Shown one piece after another: positions 1 through 7,989 of a stretch of DNA of 64,000 bases. Both the position numbers and the translations under genes were made by a program. Location of the stretch: NCBI GenBank assembly GCA_031556725.1, contig JAVBSL010000015.1, forward strand, positions 1 to 64,000, read 5' to 3'. Numbering within the stretch: position 1 is the stretch's first letter; each line of letters starts with the position of its first letter. This DNA comes from UBA935 sp031556725. GTDB lineage: Bacteria; Bacillota; Clostridia; Lachnospirales; Lachnospiraceae. The notes under the pieces were generated by a model. It had not been told where the DNA came from. It did not search any database and was given only the letters and a program-made list of their open reading frames with translations.

Positions 1-563
1 GAGACAAGTATGAGCCCCAACACAATGGAGAGCGGCAGCAGAACGCGGGTTGTAATGCGGATCATATCGACGTAAAAGTTGCCCATCGTTTTAGCCTTGC
101 CCGTCAGTCCACGCACAAATGCCATGCATACCGCGTAGCCGGAGGCCGCTGAGGCAAACATCATAAAGGTGATGACCATCATTTGGCTCAGATACGAAAG
201 CCCAAATTCTCCGGAATAGTGCTGGAGATTGGTGTTGGTCATAAAGCTGATGATGGTATTAAAGCTGAGGTCTGGTGCCATGGCACCGATGTTATTGGGG
301 TTGAATATGGGTAGCGCTTGTATCCGCAGGATCAGATAGCCCGCCAGTACCATAACCGCATTGGTTACAAGCATGGAAACCGCGTACTTTTTCCAGCTCA
401 TTTCGGCTTTGTCCACACCGCATATGCGGTAAATTGCGCCGTCAACCCGGTCAAGCACTGGATCGGCAAAGGTGCGCTTGCCTGCCGCGATGTGGTAAAG
501 ATATTTGCCCACTGGCAGGATGAGGGCAAAAAACAGCAATAAGAATAATACTATTTGCAACAT
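1..563 (-). CDS. kdpA: KdpA, K+-transporting ATPase potassium-binding subunit (partial, C-terminus outside window)
   Basis: This is the N-terminal ~187 residues of the membrane subunit that selects and carries K+ in the KdpFABC pump. The translation starts MLQIVLFLLLFFALILPVGK, followed by further hydrophobic segments and conserved KdpA stretches (GAMAPDLSFNTIISFMTNTN, LQHYSGE). The reading frame runs off the left edge without a stop. The ATG at 563 has a purine-rich SD (AGGG) upstream. It lies 21 bp after kdpF and downstream of two tiny ORFs in the same direction, so it belongs to one kdp operon. Expression is expected to be controlled by the adjacent KdpDE system. Confidence 0.95.
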   Translation of the reverse strand, partial: MLQIVLFLLLFFALILPVGKYLYHIAAGKRTFADPVLDRVDGAIYRICGVDKAEMSWKKYAVSMLVTNAVMVLAGYLILRIQALPIFNPNNIGAMAPDLSFNTIISFMTNTNLQHYSGEFGLSYLSQMMVITFMMFASAASGYAVCMAFVRGLTGKAKTMGNFYVDMIRITTRVLLPLSIVLGLILV

Positions 564-584
564 AACTATGACCCTGCCTTTCCG

Positions 585-662
585 TTAAAATTTTTCAGCG
601 TTGATCAGGGCATAGCCTAGATACACGCCCAAGCCTAAAATTAATATTCCAAGAATGATCAT
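585..662 (-). CDS. kdpF: KdpF small membrane subunit (25 aa)
   Basis: The 25-residue peptide starts MIILGILILGLGVYLGYALI and ends NAEKF. The pattern of one hydrophobic helix followed by a C-terminal EKF is the hallmark of KdpF, which stabilises the KdpABC complex in the membrane. It sits directly upstream of kdpA, the normal KdpF position, with a GGAG SD before the ATG. It is too short for most gene finders. Confidence 0.9.
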   Translation of the reverse strand: MIILGILILGLGVYLGYALINAEKF

Positions 663-674
663 AAAAGTTCTCCA

Positions 675-755
675 CTACGACTTCTTAACCTTATCAATAC
701 ACCAGCGAATTGACCGTTTGATAAGGTTATACATTCCAACAATCAGACCAACCAT
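675..755 (-). CDS. small Kdp-operon membrane protein B (26 aa)
   Basis: This is a 26-codon ORF starting MVGLIVGMYNLIKRSIRW with a strong SD (GGGAGG) 6-7 nt before the ATG. It ends 12 bp before kdpF. It has a short hydrophobic N-terminus and a basic C-terminus. The C-terminus follows the pattern I-x-W-C-x-x-x-V-x-K-S, which is also found in the next ORF upstream. I do not recognise a named family. Position and spacing argue for a real gene of the kdp operon, perhaps an accessory subunit, but that role is inference. Confidence 0.6.
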   Translation of the reverse strand: MVGLIVGMYNLIKRSIRWCIDKVKKS

Positions 756-767
756 GATATGCCTCCC

Positions 768-860
768 TTACGACTTGTCGACTTGGCGTCCGCACCAGCC
801 GATAAACAGGCGAACGAGTAAAAAGCAACCTGCCAGAATTCCGATCATTAATAAGTCCAT
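768..860 (-). CDS. small Kdp-operon membrane protein A (30 aa)
   Basis: This is a 30-residue ORF starting MDLLMIGILAGCFLLVRLFI, a single predicted membrane helix followed by a polar basic tail. The ATG at 860 is preferred over the in-frame ATG at 866 because GGAGG then sits 7 nt away rather than 1 nt. The tail has the I-x-W-C-x-x-x-V-x-K-S pattern shared with the 26-aa ORF just downstream, so the two look like diverged duplicates. It is the first gene of the kdp structural operon. Function unknown; an accessory Kdp role is inferred from position only. Confidence 0.6.
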   Translation of the reverse strand: MDLLMIGILAGCFLLVRLFIGWCGRQVDKS

Positions 861-962
861 GTTCATGCCTCCTTCACACCCAAAGCATAGCATTTTCGCC
901 GTTATAAGGGTGTTAGGGATTTGCCGGCGATATTAGTATGGTATAAAGACTGCCGCACAAAT

Positions 963-993
963 AAAAAAACACCGCGCCTTTTCGGCACGGTGT
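963..993 (-). terminator. Rho-independent terminator after kdpDE
   Basis: Read on the minus strand, the arms ACACCGTGCC and GGCGCGGTGT form a 10-bp stem (one G-U) with a GAAAA loop, followed by a run of seven T. It lies 24 bp past the kdpE stop and ends the kdpDE transcript. The kdp structural genes beyond it therefore need their own promoter in 866-960, where I see no confident -35/-10 pair. Confidence 0.85.
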
Positions 994-1016
994 CGGCGTT
1001 ATCAATTCCAAAGTAC

Positions 1017-1733
1017 TTAATCGGGGCGATCGTCTTCCGATACGCGAAGCATCCGGTATCCCACGCCAATGTGCGTCTGGATCAGCCTGGCCTGCGAAGG
1101 GTTCGTTTCAATCTTTTTCCGCAGTGTCGCCATAAAAACGCGTAGAGCAGGGATATCGCTCATATAGCTGCCCCAAATCTCTTTCAAAATCGCATTATGA
1201 GTTAAAACCTTGCCCACGTTTTTTGCCATTAGGCAGAGCAACTTGTATTCAATAGGTGTCAAGTGAGTTTCCACCCCATCCAGAAAGGCGCAGCCCGCAG
1301 CGTAATCGATGTTAAGATTCCCGTTTGTAAAGATACTAGAATCTTTCAAGAGCTTTTCACTGTCATAGCGTACACGGCGAAGGCTCACACGAATTCGTGC
1401 CAAAAGCTCCTCTACACTGAATGGTTTGGTTAGGTAATCATCCGCACCGGCATCAAGAGCATCAATTTTATCTTTATCCTCGCTGCGAGCACTGACGACG
1501 ATAATGGGCGTGTTCGTCCATTCCCTCACTTTCTTGATGATATCTATACCATCTATATCCGGCAGGCCCAAATCCAGCATTATGATGTCCGGCTGGCTGG
1601 AAACGGCCTCAAGAATGGAACCCTCACCAGTCTCAGCCGTGTGATACTGATATCCCTGTGTATCGAGAGTGGTGGTAATCAACTTGCGCACGGCCTTGTC
1701 ATCCTCCACCACCAAGATCATGGGCTTATTCAT
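1017..1733 (-). CDS. kdpE: KdpE response regulator
   Basis: This 238-aa OmpR/PhoB-type response regulator carries an N-terminal receiver domain (ILVVEDD near residues 6-12, phospho-acceptor Asp in MLDLGLPDIDG near residue 53, KPF near 103) and a C-terminal winged-helix DNA-binding domain ending near GVGYRML. It is the partner of KdpD and activates kdpFABC when K+ is limiting or turgor is stressed. Its start overlaps the kdpD stop by 8 bp, indicating translational coupling. The identification rests on domain type plus fusion to the kdp locus. Confidence 0.93.
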   Translation of the reverse strand: MNKPMILVVEDDKAVRKLITTTLDTQGYQYHTAETGEGSILEAVSSQPDIIMLDLGLPDIDGIDIIKKVREWTNTPIIVVSARSEDKDKIDALDAGADDYLTKPFSVEELLARIRVSLRRVRYDSEKLLKDSSIFTNGNLNIDYAAGCAFLDGVETHLTPIEYKLLCLMAKNVGKVLTHNAILKEIWGSYMSDIPALRVFMATLRKKIETNPSQARLIQTHIGVGYRMLRVSEDDRPD

Positions 1734-4416
1734 GAAACTGCACCTCCTCTGCCTGTAAAGTAAAGCCGAAAGTCGAGCCTTTAGGAATATTATCTTTTAC
1801 GTAGATCTCGCCTTCATGCGCGCCAATGATGGCTTTGCATAGGTAGAGCCCCAACCCCAATCCGCGCCGCCCGTCACCGCGTGCATTATCCGCAGTATAG
1901 AACATATCGAATAATTTGGTTTTCGCTTCATCACTGATGCCGGGACCGTCATCGGAGACCTCCACGCGGACTTTTGCGTTATCCAAGATAGCTAAAACTG
2001 TAATATTTGAGCCCGTCTGTGTGTATTTTATGGCGTTGTCGGCCATGTTGACGATAACCTGCACAATAAGCCTTGCGTCCATTCTGGCCATCAGAAGTTC
2101 ATCGCTTACAACAGTCTTAATATGATGTTCCACGCTTTTGCAGCTGATATGTGCGAGTGCCTCCTCCATAACATCAGCTATGAGTTCCGGCCGCATATTG
2201 AGACTGACGCTGCTATTTTCGATTCGGGTGATTGCGAGTAGGTTTTCCGCCAGATTATTCAGCCAAATGGAATCGTCATAAATATCCGAATAAAGCTCAG
2301 CTTTTTGCACCTCGTCCAGTACAACTGCATTATTCAACAGCACTCCGGCATTGCCGGATATGCTGGTGAGCGGTGTGCGCAGATCATGAGAAATCGCCCG
2401 AAGTAGATTGGCGCGAAGTCGTTCCTGTTGGGCTTCCACAGCAACTTGCCTGCCAACTTCATCCGCCCGCTGTTTTTCAAGGGCCATCGCGCACTCACCA
2501 AGCATGGCGATCATCAGGTTTTTTTCAAAAGGTTCCATTTGCGGGTTTTGATCCATTGCAACTCCAGCAACAGCCAATACCTCATTACCGCTGCGAATGG
2601 CAAGATACAGGCATTTTGCAGCGGACAGCGTGTTTGTCGAGGCCCCTGCGCGCTTGTTGTTTTTGTAAACCCATTCGGCCACCGCGCATTCCTGTTTGTT
2701 CAGATACTCTTCTTCACTAAAAGCTCCGCTCTCAAAGATAAGGTGGTCTTCAAGCTTCTGATCCTTTACCGTGTAAACAATAATAGTACGGTTGAGCAGT
2801 TTAACAAGCTGCAGCGCCGTTTCACTGAGAATGTCGGTTTGTGTGTTCGCCTGTTCAAGCTTCTGGTTGGTCTCCAAAAGCACTTCAGTACGATATGCCT
2901 TCTCAGCCGACTGCTGTGCCTGGGTTTTCACCCTTTTTATCAGCGCACTGGTGATTAACGACGCCGCCAACATAACGGCAAATGTGATCGGATACCCAGT
3001 GCCGTATGATCGTAGCGTAAAGCTTGGTTCGGTAAAAAAATAATTAAATGCCAGCACGCTCAAAACTGAGTATACCAAGCCATAGACCCATCCGCTCGTT
3101 AACAATGAGTTGAGCAGGACACCTAAAATATACACTGTGATAATATTGGCTTCGTCAAACCCTACGTTCTGAAACCAAAAGCCGATCAATGAACAAGCGG
3201 TGAGACCGGTTAAAGATTTTACGGTATCTGCAATGGACAGTTTTGGCGCTTTCCGAGCTTTTGCCGTATGGAGTTGGCGGGAAGGCTGCGTATCCGGGAT
3301 AATATAGATATCGAGGTTGGGTGCAAGCTCAGTCAGTTTATCAACAAAATTCGTTTTTACAAACCATCGCTTTATATGAGCGGAACGCCCCATCACAATT
3401 TTTGTGATGCCGCTTGCTTTCACATATTCCGCAATTTGTTCCGGAATGTTTTCTCCGTACACGGTAATAATCTGAGCACCAAGCTGCTCAGCCAGCCGCA
3501 GATTGTCCTGGAGCCGTTCAACAGCTTTTTCATCCAGTTCCTTTGATGCTGGTGTTTCCACAAATAAAGCGGTAAACGCGCCGTGAAACGCACCCGCCAT
3601 CCTTGCCGCCGTGCGGATTACCTTTGTGTTGGAGGGGGCTGCCGACAGGCAGACCAGAATGTGCTCGTTGCCATATGGTTGGCATGCGTCTTTGCTGCTG
3701 CTGTTTTGTGCGGCGTTTTGGATTGCGGCACGGGTAACCTGATCCGCTGTGCGACGCAAGGCGATTTCGCGCAGGGCAATCAGCTTTTGCTTGGTAAAAA
3801 AATTCTCAAGAGCTTTTTGCGCCTGTTTTTCTCGATAAATTTTTCCTTTGACCAATCGGTCGATTAGATCGTCCGGTTCAATATCGACCAATTCAATTTG
3901 GTCGGCGCCGTTAAACACGCTGTCCGGTATACGTTCTCGGACGGAAATTCCAGTAATGGAAGCGACAAGATCGTGTAGGCTTTCAATGTGCTGAACATTG
4001 ACAGTGGTGTATACATCGATACCAGCCCGCAGCAACTCGTCCACATCCTGATAGCGTTTTTTATGGCGGCAGCCATTGGCGTTAGAATGTGCAAGCTCCT
4101 CCACCAGAATCAATGAAGGTTTTCGTTTGAGCGCACAATCTAAATCAAATTCTCGAAGTGAAACTCCTTTATAATTGATTTCCATCGACGGCAGGCATTC
4201 CAGAACCTCCATCAGCGCCAATGTCTCCGGGCGGGCATGAGGCTCGATATATCCAGCTACCACATCAATTCCGTCTTTTTGAGCTTCCCATGCGTCATGC
4301 AGCATGGCACAGGTTTTGCCCACACCGGCAGCATATCCGAAATAAATACGGAGCTTTCCGTGCCGCCCTCTATGAGACTGGGCGTACAAATCATCGTTTT
4401 TTTGTTTATCATCCAT
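1726..4416 (-). CDS. kdpD: KdpD sensor histidine kinase
   Basis: This large K+-responsive kinase has ~896 residues when started at MDDKQK, which has an AGGGAG SD 8 nt upstream; the longer 910-aa reading lacks one. In order it has an N-terminal KdpD domain with a Walker A motif (GYAAGVGKT), a universal-stress-protein-like domain near 240-360, four membrane helices (DUF4118, near 400-500), a GAF-like region, the HisKA phosphorylation site (AISHDLRTPLT, His near 677) and an ATPase domain with N (DNAIKYT), G1 (DDGPGIS) and G2 (GRRGLGLGL) boxes. It phosphorylates KdpE. Confidence 0.95.
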   Translation of the reverse strand: MDDKQKNDDLYAQSHRGRHGKLRIYFGYAAGVGKTCAMLHDAWEAQKDGIDVVAGYIEPHARPETLALMEVLECLPSMEINYKGVSLREFDLDCALKRKPSLILVEELAHSNANGCRHKKRYQDVDELLRAGIDVYTTVNVQHIESLHDLVASITGISVRERIPDSVFNGADQIELVDIEPDDLIDRLVKGKIYREKQAQKALENFFTKQKLIALREIALRRTADQVTRAAIQNAAQNSSSKDACQPYGNEHILVCLSAAPSNTKVIRTAARMAGAFHGAFTALFVETPASKELDEKAVERLQDNLRLAEQLGAQIITVYGENIPEQIAEYVKASGITKIVMGRSAHIKRWFVKTNFVDKLTELAPNLDIYIIPDTQPSRQLHTAKARKAPKLSIADTVKSLTGLTACSLIGFWFQNVGFDEANIITVYILGVLLNSLLTSGWVYGLVYSVLSVLAFNYFFTEPSFTLRSYGTGYPITFAVMLAASLITSALIKRVKTQAQQSAEKAYRTEVLLETNQKLEQANTQTDILSETALQLVKLLNRTIIVYTVKDQKLEDHLIFESGAFSEEEYLNKQECAVAEWVYKNNKRAGASTNTLSAAKCLYLAIRSGNEVLAVAGVAMDQNPQMEPFEKNLMIAMLGECAMALEKQRADEVGRQVAVEAQQERLRANLLRAISHDLRTPLTSISGNAGVLLNNAVVLDEVQKAELYSDIYDDSIWLNNLAENLLAITRIENSSVSLNMRPELIADVMEEALAHISCKSVEHHIKTVVSDELLMARMDARLIVQVIVNMADNAIKYTQTGSNITVLAILDNAKVRVEVSDDGPGISDEAKTKLFDMFYTADNARGDGRRGLGLGLYLCKAIIGAHEGEIYVKDNIPKGSTFGFTLQAEEVQFHE

Positions 4417-4580
4417 TTGCCCAGCTCCCTTCGCATTTATATGACAATTGTACCACATCCGTAATCAACAGAAAATTACGATTTTTGTTGGAGTATTAAG
4501 ATTGCATTAAGGTGAAAGCATTTGCGGAGCGGGTAGCTGCTCCGCTATTTTGTGGTTGTCTATTATAATCGCACTAAATC

Positions 4581-4609
4581 TTGATTTTTCCAGATGAATA
4601 TTGTATGAT
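4581..4609 (+). promoter_or_regulatory. Sigma-A-type promoter for the secreted repeat protein
   Basis: The -35 element TTGATT (4581-4586) and -10 element TATGAT (4604-4609) are separated by exactly 17 bp. The predicted start of transcription is about 50 nt before the GTG start codon of the next gene, and the intervening leader ends in a perfect AAGGAGG SD. Confidence 0.65.
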
Positions 4610-4667
4610 AAAGTAACTAAACATTGATTTTAATAGACTTTACATACGATTCTAAGGAGGAATGCAA

Positions 4668-5693
4668 GTGAAAAGGTTCAAAATTGTAAATATTTGTTTG
4701 GCAGCATGCCTTGCACTTTTGACGATTATCAGTCCGGCTAATCTGCTAAAGGTGCAGGCGGATGAGGTCATAGCAACGGTACAGGGAACTATTTTGTCCG
4801 GTACAACTTCGGAGATACTGGTACTTTCGACGAAAGAGGGCAAGATGGAAATTAAGATGGATAGCGGAACCGATTTCAGTTCCAGCAAAGTGCTGCTTCC
4901 GGATTGGAATGTCAGTGTTTCAGTGAGCCATGGATCCGACGGATATCTTCATGCTGTGAAAATCACCGGTACAACACAAGTTTTGGGAGTATCCCTTGAT
5001 ACCGCAACGACTGCTACAGTAACAGGAACAATCGGGGAAAAGACCAAGGACGACATCCTCTACTTAAAGACGGCTCAGGGTGAGATGCAGATTAAGCTTG
5101 ATACGACAACAAATATGAGCGGCTGTTCAGTTCTGGTAGCAGGTAAAAACTATACGGTCACCTGTGCGCGAGGTTCCGATGCTTATATGCATGCAATCAG
5201 CATTTCCGATACTATGTCGGCGACGCCTTCCAAGAACTTAACGGGCCCTTCAGTTACAGGAACAGTGGCTGGCAGTACAAAAGAGAGCCTCCTGTATTTA
5301 TCAACTAAAGATGGTGAGATGCAGTTTAAAATTGACAATGACGCAGATACTAATAGCGGAATGATTCTCACAACCGGCAGTAAACTGACCGTTTACTACA
5401 GCCATGGTTCAGATGGATATCTGCATGCAATCGGCATTGTAGGTGTTAAGGACAGTGCAAAATCAGTGGAGATCGATACCGCCAATACCGCAATTGTAAG
5501 CGGAACCGTGGGAAGCAAGTCAAACGAAAACCTGCTCTTTTTAGAGACTGACCAGGGTACCATGGAACTTAGGCTTGATGCAGTAAGCAGTCTCATTAAC
5601 TGTAAAGTTCTTGTCAGCGGTAAGAAGGTCAGTGTATCCTGTGCACGAGGCTCGGATGCCTATATGCATGCACTCACTATTACCGGATCTTGA
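4668..5693 (+). CDS. Secreted protein with four tandem ~85-residue repeats, function unknown
   Basis: The GTG at 4668 is chosen because GGAGG lies 7 nt upstream; the ATG at 4662 would leave only 1 nt. About 341 residues. A signal peptide (basic N-terminus, hydrophobic core, cleavage near VQA-DE) is followed by four repeats. Each follows a pattern like V-x-G-T-I ... L-Y-L-x-T-x-x-G-E-M-Q-x-K-x-D ... G-S-D-x-Y-x-H-A-x-x-I. Repeats 1 and 3 end in SHGSDGYLHA and repeats 2 and 4 in CARGSDAYMHA, so the protein arose by doubling of a two-repeat unit. The repeat resembles small beta-barrel DUF5666-like modules, but this is tentative. No anchoring motif is seen. It is the last gene before the argS leader. 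Confidence 0.8.
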   Translation: MKRFKIVNICLAACLALLTIISPANLLKVQADEVIATVQGTILSGTTSEILVLSTKEGKMEIKMDSGTDFSSSKVLLPDWNVSVSVSHGSDGYLHAVKITGTTQVLGVSLDTATTATVTGTIGEKTKDDILYLKTAQGEMQIKLDTTTNMSGCSVLVAGKNYTVTCARGSDAYMHAISISDTMSATPSKNLTGPSVTGTVAGSTKESLLYLSTKDGEMQFKIDNDADTNSGMILTTGSKLTVYYSHGSDGYLHAIGIVGVKDSAKSVEIDTANTAIVSGTVGSKSNENLLFLETDQGTMELRLDAVSSLINCKVLVSGKKVSVSCARGSDAYMHALTITGS

Positions 5694-5724
5694 TTCGTTT
5701 AATAAAAAACAGGATGGAAATGAT

Positions 5725-5781
5725 ATGGCGGCATTAATAATAAACAGCTTAAGACGCAGATGCAGACGTAGATTTCTGTGA
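5725..5781 (+). CDS. Putative arginine leader peptide (18 aa) of argS
   Basis: The ORF encodes MAALIINSLRRRCRRRFL, with six Arg codons in a run of seven (AGA CGC AGA TGC AGA CGT AGA). An SD-like GGATGG lies 8 nt before the ATG. Its stop codon lies 150 bp before argS and is followed by mutually exclusive hairpins and a terminator. This is the layout of amino-acid leader peptides such as those of the trp, his and pheST operons of enteric bacteria. Translation and function are inferred; no database support was available. Confidence 0.65.
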   Translation: MAALIINSLRRRCRRRFL

Positions 5782-5897
5782 GTATGTAAAATTTCGCATA
5801 GTCACAGGAGTGTACGCTTTGTGTCTATGCGGTGATATTACTAAGATAGAGTAGAAACCGCAATAGATGTATAAAAACAATCTGTTGTGGTTTTTTT
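5773..5897 (+). promoter_or_regulatory. Transcription attenuator upstream of argS (competing hairpins)
   Basis: Four alternative pairings can be read. (a) 5773-5781, the end of the leader ORF, pairs with 5802-5810 (core CTGTGA with TCACAG). (b) Pause-type hairpin A: CGCATAG 5795-5801 with CTATGCG 5825-5831, extended by CACA 5803-5806 with TGTG 5820-5823. (c) Antiterminator: CTATGCGGT 5825-5833 with ACCGCAATAG 5857-5866 (one bulged A). (d) Terminator 5856-5892. Pairings a and b exclude each other, b and c exclude each other, and c excludes d. Stalling at the Arg codons would favour a, then c, and allow read-through into argS. Completed translation would favour b, then d, and stop transcription. 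Confidence 0.7.
5856..5897 (+). terminator. Leader terminator 34 bp before argS
   Basis: AACCGCAATAGAT (5856-5868) pairs with ATCTGTTGTGGTT (5880-5892) in 13 bp with two G-U pairs, closing an 11-nt loop. Seven consecutive T (5891-5897) follow. No promoter is visible between it and argS, so it would act as a conditional terminator for argS rather than only ending the upstream gene. Confidence 0.8.
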
Positions 5898-5931
5898 GTT
5901 GTCAGATATTTATGCTTAAAGGAGAGCGAAA

Positions 5932-7626
5932 ATGAAGAAAAAGATAAGTGCAAAAATTGCAAATCATGTAGAAAATATAACGGTAGACGAAATTTATGAT
6001 TTGCTGGAAATTCCGCCGACAACAGAAATGGGTGACTTTTCCCTACCCTGCTTTACAGTGGCGAAAAAAATACGTAAGGATCCGGTGCAGATAGCCATGG
6101 AGCTGAAAGAACAGATGGAAGCTGCCGATAACGGAGCGGAATTCATCAGGATAGAGGCAGTAAACGGTTATCTTAACTTCTATCTGAACCGCAAAGAGTA
6201 TATGAAAGATATTCTTTCTCTGGCAATGCAGGACGGTTACGGCACCGACATGGAGGGGGCAGGGAAAGTAATCTGTATGGATTACTCTTCACCCAATATT
6301 GCCAAAAACTTTCATGTTGGCCATCTGCGCACCACCATTATTGGCAATTCCTTATATAAAATATATGCTAAATTAGGTTACCAGGTCGTCCGCATTAACC
6401 ATCTGGGAGATTGGGGCACTCAATTTGGCAAGCTGATCGTGGCTTATCAGAAGTGGAGCAGCAGGGATCAGGTAGAAGCAAAAGGAATTGAGGAGTTGCT
6501 GCGTATTTATGTTTTATTTAATATAGAGGCCGAGAAGGAACCGGCCTTAAATGATGAAGCAAGGGCTTGGTTTGCCAAAATGGAAAAAGGCAATCGGGAA
6601 GCCCTGGCGTTATGGGAGTGGTTCAAAGAAATCAGTATGGTAGACTACGCAAGGGTTTATCAGCTATTGGGAGTGGACTTTGATTTTTACATCGGGGAAA
6701 GCTTTTATATGGATCAGGTGCCTGCGGTGTCAGCTGAATTAGAGCAAAAAGGCCTGCTGCAGGAGAGTGAAGGAACTAACATAGTACCGTTAGAGCAGTA
6801 TCACATGCCGCCTTGTCTGATTACCAAAAAAGACGGCAGTTCTATCTATCATTCCAGAGATTTAGCCGCCGCATTATACCGCCGGAAAGAGTATCATTTT
6901 GATAAGTGCCTGTATGTTACAGGAATGGAACAAAAGCTGCATTTTGCTCAGGTTTTTAAAGTAATCGAATTGATGGGATACGAGTGGTATGAAAATCTGG
7001 TACACATTCCTTACGGACTGGTAAGTCTGGAAGGTGCCAAGCTATCCACCAGAACCGGAAATATTATTTATGCCGAAGATATCCTGAAAGAAGCAATTAA
7101 GCGCTCACTGGAAATTATCGAGCAAAAGAACCCTGATTTGCCGGAGAAAGAAAAAACAGCAGAAAAAGTGGGGGTGGGGGCAATTATTTTCCATGATCTT
7201 TATAACCAGAGGATTAAAAATGTAAGCTTCTCCTGGGAAAATGTGCTGAATTTTGACGGGGCATCGGGTCCTTATGTGCAATATACCTATGCCCGGGCGG
7301 GGAGTATTCTGCGCAAGGCAAAGGCCGATAGTCTGACAGCAATAGATGCAGAGTTATTAACAGCTCAGGCTGAGTATGAGTTGGTTAAAGTAATAGCGCT
7401 CTATCCCGGTAAGGTAAAGGAAGCAGCGGAACGTTATGAGCCGTTTATTCTCGCCCGGTATGGGGTGGAACTGGCGGCTGCATTTAATAAATTTTATCAG
7501 GATTGTCCCATTTTAACAGCAGAAGATGGGGTAAAGGCAGCTCGTCTGGGCTTGACAGGGCTGGTGCAGAAGTTGATACGAGAAACAATGGATTTGTTGG
7601 GAATCGAATGTCCGGAAGCAATGTGA
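5932..7626 (+). CDS. argS: Arginyl-tRNA synthetase
   Basis: This is a class I synthetase that charges tRNA-Arg with arginine in the cytoplasm. It has 564 residues, normal for the family. The N-terminal additional domain (to ~110) is followed by the HIGH-type motif HVGH in SSPNIAKNFHVGHLR near residues 121-136, the Arg-binding HLGDWGTQFG region, the KMSKS-equivalent KLSTRTGN near 377 and a C-terminal DALR anticodon-binding domain (FDGASGPYVQYTYAR onward). The SD AAAGGAGAG precedes the ATG. It lies behind the leader-peptide attenuator described at 5725-5897 and appears to be transcribed alone. Confidence 0.96.
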   Translation: MKKKISAKIANHVENITVDEIYDLLEIPPTTEMGDFSLPCFTVAKKIRKDPVQIAMELKEQMEAADNGAEFIRIEAVNGYLNFYLNRKEYMKDILSLAMQDGYGTDMEGAGKVICMDYSSPNIAKNFHVGHLRTTIIGNSLYKIYAKLGYQVVRINHLGDWGTQFGKLIVAYQKWSSRDQVEAKGIEELLRIYVLFNIEAEKEPALNDEARAWFAKMEKGNREALALWEWFKEISMVDYARVYQLLGVDFDFYIGESFYMDQVPAVSAELEQKGLLQESEGTNIVPLEQYHMPPCLITKKDGSSIYHSRDLAAALYRRKEYHFDKCLYVTGMEQKLHFAQVFKVIELMGYEWYENLVHIPYGLVSLEGAKLSTRTGNIIYAEDILKEAIKRSLEIIEQKNPDLPEKEKTAEKVGVGAIIFHDLYNQRIKNVSFSWENVLNFDGASGPYVQYTYARAGSILRKAKADSLTAIDAELLTAQAEYELVKVIALYPGKVKEAAERYEPFILARYGVELAAAFNKFYQDCPILTAEDGVKAARLGLTGLVQKLIRETMDLLGIECPEAM

Positions 7627-7827
7627 GCCAAGTGAATGGATAATTGTTGATATGGAACTTTTTTCAGTATATACTATTTGTAGAGGTGTAGCAGTACAGA
7701 GGAGGCAAGAAAGTTCTAGCTAATATAATGCTTAGTAGGTGAAAATTATATAAATATTATGGATAAATACACAATCCTATGATAAAATTATTTAGTAATA
7801 GATAATCGGAAAGGGGTGAATAGTTAG

Positions 7828-7989
7828 ATGGCAGCATTAGTGAAGAAAAAATATAAGCAATCAGAGCAAGAAACCAAGTTGTACATGGAACTAGATAAAG
7901 GTATTGGTGACATGGAAAGAGGAGATACCATATCCCATAATAGAGCCATGGAGAAAAGTCGTGAAGGGATTAAATCCCATGGAGTATAG
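7828..7989 (+). CDS. RelB/DinJ-like antitoxin of a decayed toxin-antitoxin pair (53 aa)
   Basis: This short ORF starts MAALVKKKYKQSEQETKLYM and continues with ELDKGIGDMERGD and a C-terminal GIKSHGV. The pattern (ELDKGI-DME-G..H..AM) is one I associate with small Firmicutes antitoxins encoded upstream of RelE/ParE toxins; the family assignment is from memory. The SD AAAGGGG lies before the ATG. The end overlaps an ATG (7979) that begins the remains of the toxin gene. The antitoxin looks intact, while its partner has been deleted internally. Confidence 0.6.
   Translation: MAALVKKKYKQSEQETKLYMELDKGIGDMERGDTISHNRAMEKSREGIKSHGV

Noticed and set aside
1..4458. Plus-strand ORFs across the kdp region
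   Set aside because: They are shadows of kdpA, kdpE and kdpD on the minus strand, whose domains are unambiguous.
4524..4550. GCGGAGC/GCTCCGC hairpin with TATTTT tail between kdpD and the repeat protein
   Set aside because: It lies between divergent genes, so no transcript needs ending there, and the T-run is interrupted. Left as unexplained.
4668..5693. DNA-level tandem repeat or CRISPR-like array
   Set aside because: The repetition is at protein level with ~255-bp diverged units inside one open frame; there are no short identical repeats with unique spacers.
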